From a virus: DNA of 37,308 nucleotides. The stretch covers positions 1 through 37,308 of the IMG/VR virus record IMGVR_UViG_3300012920_000105; one strand, 5' to 3'. A program made the position numbers and the translations under genes. Of this stretch, positions 25,123-35,419 are shown one piece after another. The first letter of the stretch is position 1; the number at the start of each line of letters is the position of its first letter. The notes below the pieces were generated by a model that was not told the DNA's origin, did not search any database, and saw nothing but the letters and a program-made list of their open reading frames with translations.

Positions 25123-26808
25123 ATGGCTTTAAATATAGAAAAATTTGATCCTAATATAAAATCACCCGGTATTAACAAAGCTACAGGTGCTTATGCCCGT
25201 GGTGATGTCGCTGGTGTTGCTGATTGGACTGTAGTAAGTAAAAACATACAGGATTCAATAGATGAAGCCGGTAAAGTTATTGCCGCAGACCTTCAGGAAG
25301 CTAAAACACTTACAGATAATTTAATGGCTGCTAAAGAAGATGCTCAGTTAGCTATTGATAAATTTGGTGAACAAAATATAAATTCTTTTACAAACGCAAC
25401 TGATGATATATTATCTAGCGTTATGTCAGACATGCAACAAGATACTGATAAATTAACTAAAGAAAGAAAAGGGTTTCTAGGTATTGGGCAAAGAGATGCA
25501 AGAGACGAAAGTGAAATAACATTTAAAGATTTAACAAGAAGACAGAAAAAAGAAGCATTAGACAGGCTAAACAATTTAAAGCTGTTAAAACAAAACGTAG
25601 AAGCTCCATTAACAAACTGGACAAGTAACGATCCAGCAGATTTAAACTGGGCTAATATTGCTAAAAATCCTAAAGCTAAAGAATTTTATCATCATTTAAT
25701 AGTTGAAGGTGGTGAATATGAGGTTAGTTTTACAAATGAAAAAGGTGAAAAATCTTCAGGTGGTTATATTAAATATGAAGTAGATGGTGAAACAAAATAT
25801 CTTAGTAACATAGAGTTAGCTGGAGCTAAAGAAATGTTTACAGGCGCTGGTGAATTAAAAGAAAGCGTTTTTAGCGTACTTGATGAAAATGCCAAATTAA
25901 TTAGCAGTGACGCCGCAAGATTTCAACAAGATAATAATATAGAAGATTTTGATTATGAAGAAAACATAAACATGAAGGTTAATAGCGTATTAGCAGATAA
26001 ATCTAATTATGAATTTATATTTAATAATTTAACTGATCCTAAAAATAGAGAAGTAGCTTATACAGGTTCTGAAGAACAAGTTAATGAAGTTAAAAATTAT
26101 ATGTATGAATATATTTCAGACAAAGTTGGCCAAGAAAGAACTAAAAAATCAGATATTGTTCCAGAAGGTATGACAAATATTGGTGGTACAAATTATGATC
26201 AAGCAATAATAAAAAGAGCAAAACAATATAACCAAGTTATACAAAGTTTAGTAGCTGATCCAGAGGGTGAAGAATACTCACCTGAAAACCCAATGCCTAA
26301 GTTTGATGGCGCATTTAAGCAAGTTAGAGATGGTCAAAAAGAAACTAGTAAAAATTTAAATCAAGCTATGGAAACATATATAGGTGAAGATAAATTTATG
26401 GGTAGATTCTGGTATAACTTTTCAAATCAACTAAATGGTTTAATAGATAAATTTAACAATGGTGATGATTTAACTAAAAACGAAAAAGCAGTTGTTGATG
26501 CTTATAATAATCATCTAGGTGGATTTGATGAAAAAGTAAACTTAAGACAATATATTGAGCCTAGTGTTTTAGAAGAAGGTACTCAAGTTAACTATGATAG
26601 AAATAAAAAAATAGTTACAATGACACTAAATAATGGTCAAGTTGAAAACTTTAATTTAAGGTTTCCAGCACAAAGAAAAAAATTCTTTGAAAAAATGATG
26701 GAGGGTAGAAATTTAGATGCTTTAGATGGTGGTTTCTTAATAGAACATTTTTATGATAAAGGCAATGTTAAATTTGACGACCTAGACGAATCAAAACCTC
26801 AACTATAA
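25123..26808 (+). CDS. Virion structural/internal protein, unknown family
   Basis: 561 aa, acidic, largely helical. It begins ALNIEKFDPNIKSPGINKAT; residues ~40-130 are long helices (SIDEAGKVIAADLQEAKTLT, NATDDILSSVMSDMQQDTDK), and ~195-240 contain a short beta unit (YEVSFTNEKGEKSSGGYIKY). The end has a second beta hairpin (NKKIVTMTLNNGQVENFNLR). No signal peptide, membrane helix or catalytic motif was seen. It lies between the small internal protein and the 2277-aa protein, the place of T7 gp15-like core proteins, so an internal or ejected virion role is plausible. Confidence 0.65.
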   Translation: MALNIEKFDPNIKSPGINKATGAYARGDVAGVADWTVVSKNIQDSIDEAGKVIAADLQEAKTLTDNLMAAKEDAQLAIDKFGEQNINSFTNATDDILSSVMSDMQQDTDKLTKERKGFLGIGQRDARDESEITFKDLTRRQKKEALDRLNNLKLLKQNVEAPLTNWTSNDPADLNWANIAKNPKAKEFYHHLIVEGGEYEVSFTNEKGEKSSGGYIKYEVDGETKYLSNIELAGAKEMFTGAGELKESVFSVLDENAKLISSDAARFQQDNNIEDFDYEENINMKVNSVLADKSNYEFIFNNLTDPKNREVAYTGSEEQVNEVKNYMYEYISDKVGQERTKKSDIVPEGMTNIGGTNYDQAIIKRAKQYNQVIQSLVADPEGEEYSPENPMPKFDGAFKQVRDGQKETSKNLNQAMETYIGEDKFMGRFWYNFSNQLNGLIDKFNNGDDLTKNEKAVVDAYNNHLGGFDEKVNLRQYIEPSVLEEGTQVNYDRNKKIVTMTLNNGQVENFNLRFPAQRKKFFEKMMEGRNLDALDGGFLIEHFYDKGNVKFDDLDESKPQL

Positions 26809-26812
26809 AAAC

Positions 26813-29800
26813 ATGTACGAATTAAACGGATATTTTTACTCGCTGCAAGAAATACAAGAAGCGGCTGATAGAGATGGCATGAGCTTGCAAGAGTTTATAG
26901 ACACTAAAGGTTTAAAACCCACCGCTGAAACTTCCCAAAAAATAAAACAAAGACAAGAAGAACCAAATGGTTTTATGAAAATGGTAAACTCTGTTGGAGA
27001 GTATATTATGGGTAAGCCTGGTGATCTTAGTACAGCTTGGAATAACGGTGTTATAATAGCAGATGGTTACGATGCTACTAATGAAGCATTTGGCATAGCT
27101 GGTAATGAAAATTACACAATGACAGATGATCAAGCTAGAGGTTTTGCAAAAGCACTTAAATCAAGAGGTGATCTAAAAGAAATAAAAGGTATGAACGATT
27201 GGAATAAATCGTTTGATGAATTTGTAGAAGAGGATAGAAGATTAGCTGAAGAAGGTAAAATTGATGATTGGGGTGATCTTGGTAGAAATGTAGTTGGTGC
27301 AGTTGTTGCTACTGTAAAACACGGTCCTGGAGCGTTGTTAAGTGTAATGGCTCAGTCTATATCTAGTGGTTTAGATGATGATATACTTATGAAAGCTGGT
27401 GGTGTTGGTTTAACTTCAGCTGGTACTATGGCCGCTGTTACAGCTGGTCCAGATCCTACAGATGTAGTTACAGCGCCTGGCACATTTTTAACTACAGCTT
27501 GGGGTACTATGAGTTACGAAGTTGAGGTTATAAATACTTTTGCAGATTTAATACAAGAAGATTTAGGCCCTAATCCTACCACAGAACAAATACACGCTTA
27601 TTTTGAAGACGCTGAAAAGTTAAAAAGCTTAAAAAATAGATCAAGAGCTAGAGGCGGAACTATAGCAGCTTTTGAAATGGCTGGTTTTAAAGGTGGTAGT
27701 AAAGCGGCAAGCGCTGTTGCTACCGCTACAAAAGGTGGTAGGGTTGCTAAAACAGTAGTTGCAGGTACAGCGTCTGGTGCCACTGAGATTCCATTTAGTT
27801 CTGCTGGTGAATATTTTGGTCAAGTTGCAGCTGGTCAAGAAACAGATTTAAAAGAGGTTATGCTAGAAGGTTTAGCTGGTTTAGGTACTGCACCAGCTAG
27901 TGCAGCTATAGGCGTAACAAGTTCTTTTTTGAAAAAACCTGTTTATAAAAATAAAGGTAAAATAACAACAAAAGAAGATATATCAGACTTTTTAAACGAA
28001 GCAGATGATGCTGATATTATACTATCTGAGTTTGATATAAAAAATGACCCAGATTTACTTAATCAATATAATGATAAAAAAAGAAGAGCTTTTATTGCTT
28101 CTAAAATAGATGAAAGAATAACTGATAAAAACGATATTCAAGCGGTTGTAGATCTTGAAATACAACTAGAAGAGTTGTCAGGTAATAAGACACACAGTGG
28201 TAAAGAAAAGATTAAAGAAATAAAAGCTCAAATAGACGAAATAAGAGGTAAATACGCTACAACAGGTAGATTAAGTAATGAAGCTAGAGCAAGAGTAGAA
28301 AGTAGATCTATAATATCTGAAGGTTTGATTGATCAAAATTTTGAAGCTAACATGCAGTTTGCTAAAAAAACAGCACCACTATATAGACTTAATATAGTAG
28401 ATGATTTAACAAACGATCAAATAATAGAAAAATACGGAAAAGATAAAGACGGTGCTAACGGTTTTATTGATGGTAATGAAATAATAATAAATAAAGAAGT
28501 TGCAAAAAGAACAATAGAAGGTGGTAATACAGCTAATCATGAGTTATTACATGGTATAATAAATGCTAGTGGTAAAGCAGATAAAATAAATCAATCATTA
28601 ATAAATGAGTTCTTAGAGGTTGTAGGTCAAGAGGGTAGAGATGCTATAAACAAAAGAATACAAGACAATAGTGACGTATACACAGATGAGTATATGAATA
28701 AATTTAAAGATGAATATTTTACAATATTTTCTGATGCTATAGCCAATGGTGATGTTAAGTTTAATGAAACGGTTTTTACTAAACTAAAAGACATTATAAG
28801 AAGATTATTTCAAAATGTAGGTTTATCAAAAGTTGATTTTGAATCTGGTCAAGGTGTGTATAACTTTTTAAAAGACTACAATAGAAGTATACATAAAGGT
28901 GCTTTATCAAAAGGTATAAAAAGATCTACTTCAGGTGATGCCGCTGTAAATTCAGCTAGATTATCATTGTCAAGAAAAGTTGATGATAAAAAAATAGAAA
29001 CAGATTTTAAATCTAGACTTGATCAATTTACAGGACCAGCGGAGCAAAGAAAATACGCAAGTGATGCTGAATTTAAACAGTCACAAGATTTTGCAAATGC
29101 AGCGTTAGCATTAGAAGAAGATCCAGCTGTGCTTAAAAAAATAGAAAAAGAATTTATAAGGTATAATGTAACTCCAACAGCAGAAAAAATATCTGACGCA
29201 TCAAGAATATTATCAGAAAAATTTATTAAGACATTTGATGCTAGTAAAAATAGTTTGTTTGGTTGGGCTATGGGTAAAACACCTGTTTTAACAAAAGCTG
29301 TTAATACAGTTATAAAAGACGAAACTAAAAGACCTGACGCCACAGCAACTTCAATAGATCAGACATTTGGCGAAGATCAAACTACTATTGATATAGCTGA
29401 TGATACAGATATTAACGACGTTATACAGAATAATATAGATGGTGACAATTTAGCACCAAGATCTAAAGTTGGTCAAAATACTAAATTATTAGGTAAAAAA
29501 TTATTTGATACAGATTTAGTAAAAACAATAAAAGATAAAGCAACAGAAGTATTAGGTAAAGATTACGATGTAACTAGTGATGAGTTTATTAAATTTGTTA
29601 AAGATGAATTTAATAAAACAATAAGACCTGTTATACAGAAAAAAGTTGGTAGAGAAGCTGCATTTAGACAGTTTATAGAAGAAAATATAAACACAGATGG
29701 TAACCCTTTTCAAGAAGGTAATATATCATTAGCTGATTTAGTTCAAATGGAAAAAATGAACGACAATAAGGTGTTTATAGAAGAAATAGAAAGAAATATT

Positions 29801-32800
29801 AGTCCTAAAAAAGTAGATGCCGCGGTGTCAGCTAACAAGTTACCAAAAGACACTAACAGATTATCTGGTCCTACATTATACAAATACGCTTCACCCAGCG
29901 TGGATGATGTTGTTAATTTCTTTTATGATCAAAACGTAGGAGCTTCTACTAGAGGAACTAGAAGAGATCGTTTTTATTTAAACATGGGTATAAGAGCTAT
30001 GTTTGATATGTTGGTTACACAAGCTAGAGAGTCTGGTGTGGCTCAAAAGGATGTTGCTAAATTAGCTAAAAAGTTAGACGTACCACAAAATATTAGGTTT
30101 AGTAAAAGTAGTACTTATACAAAAGTAAACACTAAGCAGCTTGCTAATATGTTTAACAAGAAGTTTAAAAAAGTAGAGTATTATGATGTAAGTACTAATA
30201 TTGAAAGATACGCTAATGATATAGTTGAAGTAGCTAAAATATTTGAAGAAAAATACGGTGCTGGCTTTTTAGGTTTATCTATGATAAATAACAAAAAAGG
30301 TTTAAAAATAAACACTGAGCAAAGAAACCAAATAAAAGAAATATTAAAAAGAGAACTACCTAATATAAGTAAAAGAAACTCTGAGTATGCTAAAACAAAG
30401 TTTGATAAAAAATTAATTAAAAAATACCAAAACCAACCAGAGAAGCTAAAAGTTATCAATAAAAGAAACATGATGCTTCATAAAGAGTTTTGGCAAACAG
30501 TTAGAGATATAGTTTCAAAAGATAAATCTAAAGTAGTACCTTTATTACACATGTTAGAAATATCACAAAACGAAGGTAGCCATATACAAAGGTTAGGTGC
30601 TGAATATATTGGTGGTCATGTAGATATAAATCAAGTAGAACATTTTGAGCACGCTTTACAAAACGCTAATACATACAGGATGTTAATGGATGCAGCTGTA
30701 AATCAAAGTAGAAATAATTTTGATAAAACATATGAAGCTACTGTAAAAAATTATAAAATAATAGGTTTACCCAACGCTGACAACAATATACTAAATGCTA
30801 CTGATTTTAAAAACAAAATGTCTTTAGATCAATCATGGAGTGTTTTTGAAAACAATTGGTGGCAAAGATATTTTAACGAGGTTGTAGGTAAAGCTGGAGG
30901 TATAAACCCTGTTAACTTAGTAACTTTAGATGGTAAAACTTTTGCTGAAGAGTTTGGTGTTGATATATATGGTAGAAAAAGTAATTTAGCTATAGAGCAG
31001 GCTAAAAATAAAGTAAAAACAAAATATCCTGATGTACTTAAATTTAGTAAATCAAGACCTAATAATAAAATATTAAATGATCTAAATGATTATGATACCG
31101 CTTTACGTAATGCTAAAAACGTAAATGCACCTAAAAAAGGTATTAGTATATTTGACTTTGATGATACTTTAGCTACAACAAAAAGTAAAATTATAGTAAC
31201 TATGCCTGACGGTAAAGTTAAGAAAATAACACCAGCGGAGTTTGCTAAACAACATAGTAATTTAGAGCAACAAGGTGCCACATTTGATTTTAACGAGTTT
31301 AATAAAGTTGTTGATGGTAAACCAGCTTTAGCATCTAAAAAACTAGAAAAAGCAATTAAAAAGTTTGGTAATAAAGACGTTTATGTTTTAACAGCAAGGC
31401 CACAACAATCAGCAGAAGCTATATATGAGTTTTTAAAAGGTATAGGATTAGAAATACCTTTAAAAAATATTACAGGTTTAGAAAACGGTACACCACAAGC
31501 TAAAGCAAACTGGGTTGTTGGTAAAGCAGCTGAAGGTTATAATGATTTTTATTTTACAGATGATGTGTACAAAAATGTTAAAGCTGTACAAGATGCGCTT
31601 GAGCTACTTGATGTTAAATCAAAATCAAGAATAGCTTATGTTGATAGAGTAACGAAGCTTGATAAAGATTTTAATGACATAATAGAAGCTAAAACAGGTA
31701 TTGCAGCTGAAAAAGAATATAGCCAAGCTAAAGCTAGAGCTGTAGGTTCTAATAAAGGTAGATTTACATTTTTTATACCACCATCAGCAGAAGACTTTGT
31801 AGGTTTATTATATAATACGCTTGCTAAAGGTAAGCTTGGTGATAATCAAATGGCTTGGTATAAAAAGAACTTATTAGATCCATGGGCTAGAGCTAATGCT
31901 AATATATCAAGAGAGCGAATACAATTAATGAACGATTATAAAGCGCTTAAAAAACAATTAGGCGTTGTTCCAAAGAATTTACAAAAAGCTATACCAGGTG
32001 AACCATATACTAGAGAGCAAGCTGTAAGGGTTTACATATGGGATAAACAAGGTATGACTATACCTGGTTTAAGTAAAACTGATTTAAAAGATTTAAATGC
32101 TTTTGTAAATAAAAATAAAGATTTACAAATTTTTGCAGATCAATTAATAAATATACATAAAGATGATGGTTACGCATCACCTAATTCAGGTTGGCTAGCA
32201 GGAACTATAACTACAGACATACAAACTAGTATAGGTACTCAAAAAAGAGTTAAACACTTAGCCGAATGGCAGCAAAACGCTGATATTATATTTTCTGAAA
32301 AGAATTTAAATAAAATGGAAGCTGCATTTGGTAAAGCTCATAGAACAGCTTTAGAAGGTATACTAAAACGTATGAAAACTGGTATAAACAGAAGTTTTGC
32401 TAGCGACGGTATAACAGGACAGGTTACAGACTGGTTGACAAATAGTATAGGTACTATAATGTTTTTTAATACAAGATCCGCTTTGTTACAAACAATATCA
32501 GCTGTAAACTTTATTAACTTTAAAGATAATAATATATTTAAAGCTGGTAAAGCTTATGCTAATCAACCACAGTTTTGGTCAGATTTTATGACACTAATGA
32601 ACTCTGATTTCTTAGTTGATAGACGTAGAGGATTAAGAATAAATGTAAACGAAGCAGATATTGCTAACATGGCAAGGGAAAGTGGTGCAAGAGGTGTTAT
32701 AAGTAAAATGCTTGAAATAGGATTTTTACCTACACAGATAGCTGATAGTTTTGCTATTGCTTCAGGTGGTGCTACGTTTTATAGAAATAGAATAAAAACA

Positions 32801-33646
32801 TATACTAAACAAGGTTTGTCAGAAGCTGATGCTAAGAAAAAAGCTTTTAATGATTTTAGAGAAATAGCTGAAGAATCGCAACAGTCTAGTAGACCTGATA
32901 GAATATCCGCTCAACAAGCTGGTCCATTAGGTAGAATAATACTAGCGTTTGGTAACACGCCAATGCAATATGCTAGATTAATAAAGAAAGCTGCTTCTGA
33001 TCTTAAAAACAGAAGGGGTGATTGGAAAACAAATGTTTCTAAAATAGTATACTACGGTGCTGTACAAAATTTAATATTCAATGCTTTACAACAAGCTATA
33101 TTTGCTATAGCATTTGGAGACTCTGACGAAGATAAAGAAGAAGAAAAATATTTAAGTATAGCCAACGGTATGGCTGACTCATTGTTAAGAGGTGTTGGTA
33201 TCGCTGGTGCATTTGCATCTGTAGGTAAAAACGTTATAATGAGAATTATTGATGAATCAGAAAAACCTAATCCAAAGTATGAAAAAATTAGCTTTGAGTT
33301 AGCTAGAGTATCACCTCCAATATCATCTAAATTATCAAGATTAAATCAAGCTGGTAGATCTTTACAATGGAATAAAGATGAGATGATGCAAAAAGGTTTA
33401 TCATATGATAATCCTGCTTGGCTAGCAGCCGCGAACGTTATATCTGCGGCTACAAATATACCTTTAGACAGGTTGATTAAAAAAATGACTAACGTTATAG
33501 ATGCTACAGGTCAAGATGTTGAAACATGGGAAAGATTAGCATTACTAGGTGGTTGGCAAAAATGGGAGTTAGATATGGAAGACGATAGAAAAAAGAAAAA
33601 AACAAATAATAAAAAGAAAAAAGCCGGACCAACTAGAATATTTTAA
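26813..33646 (+). CDS. Giant virion (ejection) protein with zincin-like and HAD-like domains
   Basis: 2277 aa, the longest complete gene here. The N-terminus has a short module, LNGYFYSLQEIQEAADRDGM. Hydrophobic Ala/Gly stretches lie at ~160-215 and ~355-375. A zincin-like site, ANHELLHGII, has H576, E577 and H580, with E634 in DEYFTIFSDAI as a possible third ligand. A HAD-like domain spans ~1443-1600: IFDFDDTLA (D1448, D1450), YVLTARP (T1527), QAKANWVV, and YFTDDVYKN (D1583, D1584). RFTFFIPPSAEDFVGLLYN (~1648) starts a C-terminal part typical, by memory, of huge phage virion proteins. A hydrophobic helix near 2085-2102 and a Lys-rich tail (RKKKKTNNKKKKAG) close it. It is probably packaged and ejected with DNA, like T7 gp16; peptidase and phosphatase activities are untested. 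Confidence 0.8.
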   Translation: MYELNGYFYSLQEIQEAADRDGMSLQEFIDTKGLKPTAETSQKIKQRQEEPNGFMKMVNSVGEYIMGKPGDLSTAWNNGVIIADGYDATNEAFGIAGNENYTMTDDQARGFAKALKSRGDLKEIKGMNDWNKSFDEFVEEDRRLAEEGKIDDWGDLGRNVVGAVVATVKHGPGALLSVMAQSISSGLDDDILMKAGGVGLTSAGTMAAVTAGPDPTDVVTAPGTFLTTAWGTMSYEVEVINTFADLIQEDLGPNPTTEQIHAYFEDAEKLKSLKNRSRARGGTIAAFEMAGFKGGSKAASAVATATKGGRVAKTVVAGTASGATEIPFSSAGEYFGQVAAGQETDLKEVMLEGLAGLGTAPASAAIGVTSSFLKKPVYKNKGKITTKEDISDFLNEADDADIILSEFDIKNDPDLLNQYNDKKRRAFIASKIDERITDKNDIQAVVDLEIQLEELSGNKTHSGKEKIKEIKAQIDEIRGKYATTGRLSNEARARVESRSIISEGLIDQNFEANMQFAKKTAPLYRLNIVDDLTNDQIIEKYGKDKDGANGFIDGNEIIINKEVAKRTIEGGNTANHELLHGIINASGKADKINQSLINEFLEVVGQEGRDAINKRIQDNSDVYTDEYMNKFKDEYFTIFSDAIANGDVKFNETVFTKLKDIIRRLFQNVGLSKVDFESGQGVYNFLKDYNRSIHKGALSKGIKRSTSGDAAVNSARLSLSRKVDDKKIETDFKSRLDQFTGPAEQRKYASDAEFKQSQDFANAALALEEDPAVLKKIEKEFIRYNVTPTAEKISDASRILSEKFIKTFDASKNSLFGWAMGKTPVLTKAVNTVIKDETKRPDATATSIDQTFGEDQTTIDIADDTDINDVIQNNIDGDNLAPRSKVGQNTKLLGKKLFDTDLVKTIKDKATEVLGKDYDVTSDEFIKFVKDEFNKTIRPVIQKKVGREAAFRQFIEENINTDGNPFQEGNISLADLVQMEKMNDNKVFIEEIERNISPKKVDAAVSANKLPKDTNRLSGPTLYKYASPSVDDVVNFFYDQNVGASTRGTRRDRFYLNMGIRAMFDMLVTQARESGVAQKDVAKLAKKLDVPQNIRFSKSSTYTKVNTKQLANMFNKKFKKVEYYDVSTNIERYANDIVEVAKIFEEKYGAGFLGLSMINNKKGLKINTEQRNQIKEILKRELPNISKRNSEYAKTKFDKKLIKKYQNQPEKLKVINKRNMMLHKEFWQTVRDIVSKDKSKVVPLLHMLEISQNEGSHIQRLGAEYIGGHVDINQVEHFEHALQNANTYRMLMDAAVNQSRNNFDKTYEATVKNYKIIGLPNADNNILNATDFKNKMSLDQSWSVFENNWWQRYFNEVVGKAGGINPVNLVTLDGKTFAEEFGVDIYGRKSNLAIEQAKNKVKTKYPDVLKFSKSRPNNKILNDLNDYDTALRNAKNVNAPKKGISIFDFDDTLATTKSKIIVTMPDGKVKKITPAEFAKQHSNLEQQGATFDFNEFNKVVDGKPALASKKLEKAIKKFGNKDVYVLTARPQQSAEAIYEFLKGIGLEIPLKNITGLENGTPQAKANWVVGKAAEGYNDFYFTDDVYKNVKAVQDALELLDVKSKSRIAYVDRVTKLDKDFNDIIEAKTGIAAEKEYSQAKARAVGSNKGRFTFFIPPSAEDFVGLLYNTLAKGKLGDNQMAWYKKNLLDPWARANANISRERIQLMNDYKALKKQLGVVPKNLQKAIPGEPYTREQAVRVYIWDKQGMTIPGLSKTDLKDLNAFVNKNKDLQIFADQLINIHKDDGYASPNSGWLAGTITTDIQTSIGTQKRVKHLAEWQQNADIIFSEKNLNKMEAAFGKAHRTALEGILKRMKTGINRSFASDGITGQVTDWLTNSIGTIMFFNTRSALLQTISAVNFINFKDNNIFKAGKAYANQPQFWSDFMTLMNSDFLVDRRRGLRINVNEADIANMARESGARGVISKMLEIGFLPTQIADSFAIASGGATFYRNRIKTYTKQGLSEADAKKKAFNDFREIAEESQQSSRPDRISAQQAGPLGRIILAFGNTPMQYARLIKKAASDLKNRRGDWKTNVSKIVYYGAVQNLIFNALQQAIFAIAFGDSDEDKEEEKYLSIANGMADSLLRGVGIAGAFASVGKNVIMRIIDESEKPNPKYEKISFELARVSPPISSKLSRLNQAGRSLQWNKDEMMQKGLSYDNPAWLAAANVISAATNIPLDRLIKKMTNVIDATGQDVETWERLALLGGWQKWELDMEDDRKKKKTNNKKKKAGPTRIF

Positions 33647-33648
33647 CG

Positions 33649-33690
33649 GTAAAAAAAAGTGAAAACAAGTGATATTAAAATAATATAAAG
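33649..33690 (+). promoter_or_regulatory. Putative promoter-like AT-rich block before the exit cassette
   Basis: The 53-base gap after the giant virion gene has GTAAAAAAAAGTGAAAAC, then TAATATAAAG 10 bases before ATG. It shares GTAAAAAA, GTGAAAA and AATAATATAAA with the gap at 6905-6938. The gap is among the longest in the window and precedes a functional change from virion to envelope genes. Promoter function is inferred. Confidence 0.33.
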
Positions 33691-33699
33691 ACTTAACAT

Positions 33700-34878
33700 A
33701 TGAGACATTTGCTATTTATACTATTTATGCTGTTTAGCGTTAATACTAACGCGCAGTTTTTAAAAGACGTATATAAAGATTTTTTAAAGTATGGTACTTT
33801 TTACGCTGCTGGTAACATAGAAAATGCACAAGCAGTACAACCAAACTACTTTATACGCACAAACCCAGATGATTTTTATGGTATACCACAAGTTGAAGAT
33901 AGAGCTAATTATCATCCATTTAATTATAGATATGGCTTAGGTATACGTAAATTAGCTAGATTTGATTATGAAGTAAAACCTGGAACTTTTTGGACAGGTG
34001 ATAATAAAAAAGAAAAACAAGTTGGTTTATCAGCTCCTACATCAGCAGTGCAAGGTTTAGAATATATGTTGCATTGGGAGAAAGAAAGACACAACGGCAA
34101 TGAGTTTACTAATAAAAGATTATTTGTAAGACATACAGGTGATTATCACATAGCTAAATTTGAGGCTAGAGAAACTGGTAAAATAGATTTTGAATACATG
34201 TCTGGTGAAATAAGAGCCAGGTTACCTATTGGTAAGAAGTTTAGCATATCAGCAGGGGCAATATATAGAACACATCAACGCCCTTACGGTTATAATCCTG
34301 TAGAAATATGGTTAAACGAAATGAACGAAGATGGTACAGCTGCCAACCCATGGTATACTCTTGGTTATGAATATGGTTATTTAGATATATATTATAGCCA
34401 AACAGATCAAAATGGTGTTAACTACTTTGATTGGTATTGGATTAATGAAGCTGGAGATATTGTTGCTTATACTGATCGTGATTTTAGAGACAGAGTGATG
34501 CCTAGATTATTAAACAGATATAACAAAGAAGCATGGGCTGATCTTGAAGCTTTTGGTGAAGTTGCACCTATTATAGGTTTTGACTTTTACCATTATAAAT
34601 CTAAATTTTGGCTTCACGCGTATGGCAGTTGGATATTACCTTATCACAAATACATACAAGGTAATGAAGACTTTAGTTATTTACACAGAAACAGTTGGGG
34701 TAAAGGTGGACATAATAATTTGCTTGATGGAGAGCAATGGAGTGATTATCAAGCGGGTATGGTATTTGGTGTAAAACTTAGCAAATCAATAGGAGTATTT
34801 ATTGAAGGTGAATATACTAAATTCTGGGACTCAGAAATGTTTAACTCTAACTTTGGAATTAATTACACGTTTAGATAA
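33700..34878 (+). CDS. Exported outer-membrane-type beta-barrel protein (probable)
   Basis: 392 aa. A Sec signal peptide is clear: basic start MRH, core LLFILFMLFSV, and NTNA|QF as the cleavage site with Gln at +1, as is common in Flavobacteriia. The mature part has alternating aromatic strands (RARLPIGKKFSISAGAIYRT; IIGFDFYHYKSKFWLHAYGS; GVFIEGEYTKFW) and ends INYTFR, an aromatic near-terminal strand like barrel proteins. No plug, TonB box or T9SS domain. It is the first gene of the cassette and overlaps the lipoprotein gene by TAATG. A phage-encoded envelope protein could alter receptors, block superinfection or aid release; the sequence does not decide. Confidence 0.75.
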   Translation: MRHLLFILFMLFSVNTNAQFLKDVYKDFLKYGTFYAAGNIENAQAVQPNYFIRTNPDDFYGIPQVEDRANYHPFNYRYGLGIRKLARFDYEVKPGTFWTGDNKKEKQVGLSAPTSAVQGLEYMLHWEKERHNGNEFTNKRLFVRHTGDYHIAKFEARETGKIDFEYMSGEIRARLPIGKKFSISAGAIYRTHQRPYGYNPVEIWLNEMNEDGTAANPWYTLGYEYGYLDIYYSQTDQNGVNYFDWYWINEAGDIVAYTDRDFRDRVMPRLLNRYNKEAWADLEAFGEVAPIIGFDFYHYKSKFWLHAYGSWILPYHKYIQGNEDFSYLHRNSWGKGGHNNLLDGEQWSDYQAGMVFGVKLSKSIGVFIEGEYTKFWDSEMFNSNFGINYTFR

Positions 34879-35417
34879 TGAAAAAATTATTATACATATT
34901 AACATTATTTTTAATATTAGGATGTTCAAAAGAAGAAGAAGTAATTTTAGAACCTGTTTTTGAAATTGCTTTAGATGGTCAATCATTTGATCCATATGAA
35001 AGATACTCTGTAGTTACTAGCTACGCTGGAGAAAAATGGGTTGATAATAACCTTAAAAAGATTTTTATACTATATCTTCAAATAGATGATGGAGATCCAA
35101 GATTAGATAGACAGCATTTTGCTTTATATTGTCTAGATTCAGATGCTGACGACGATGGGTCTTTATTAGATGTAGGAACTTATACATGGGAAAACCCAGA
35201 CAACAAATACGCTGGTGTAGAAATACCAGGTGATCAAGAGTATATTGTATGGAACGAAGTAATAGTATCTAAGGTAAATACATTAATAGATTTAACAGCT
35301 GAAGGAGAATTTTTTAATCCTTTTATTCAAAGAACTATGACTGTATCTATGAAGCTTGAAAATTTTCCAATTGGTATTGATATAAATTCTACGCCATATG
35401 GTTATTTAATTGATTAG
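34878..35417 (+). CDS. Lipoprotein with surface-export signature
   Basis: 179 aa. Signal peptide MKKLLYILTLFLILG followed by C16 in a LILGC lipobox for signal peptidase II. The next residues are S-K-E-E-E, matching the K/S plus two-acid lipoprotein export signal described in Capnocytophaga and Flavobacterium, so it is predicted to be displayed on the host surface. The mature domain is beta-rich and acidic (LDSDADDDGSLLDVGTYTWE; RTMTVSMKLENFPIGI) and unassigned. It is translationally coupled to the barrel gene. Options are superinfection exclusion, receptor masking, or an outer-membrane partner for lysis (o-spanin-like), though surface display argues against a periplasmic spanin. Confidence 0.78.
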   Translation: MKKLLYILTLFLILGCSKEEEVILEPVFEIALDGQSFDPYERYSVVTSYAGEKWVDNNLKKIFILYLQIDDGDPRLDRQHFALYCLDSDADDDGSLLDVGTYTWENPDNKYAGVEIPGDQEYIVWNEVIVSKVNTLIDLTAEGEFFNPFIQRTMTVSMKLENFPIGIDINSTPYGYLID

Positions 35418-35419
35418 TT

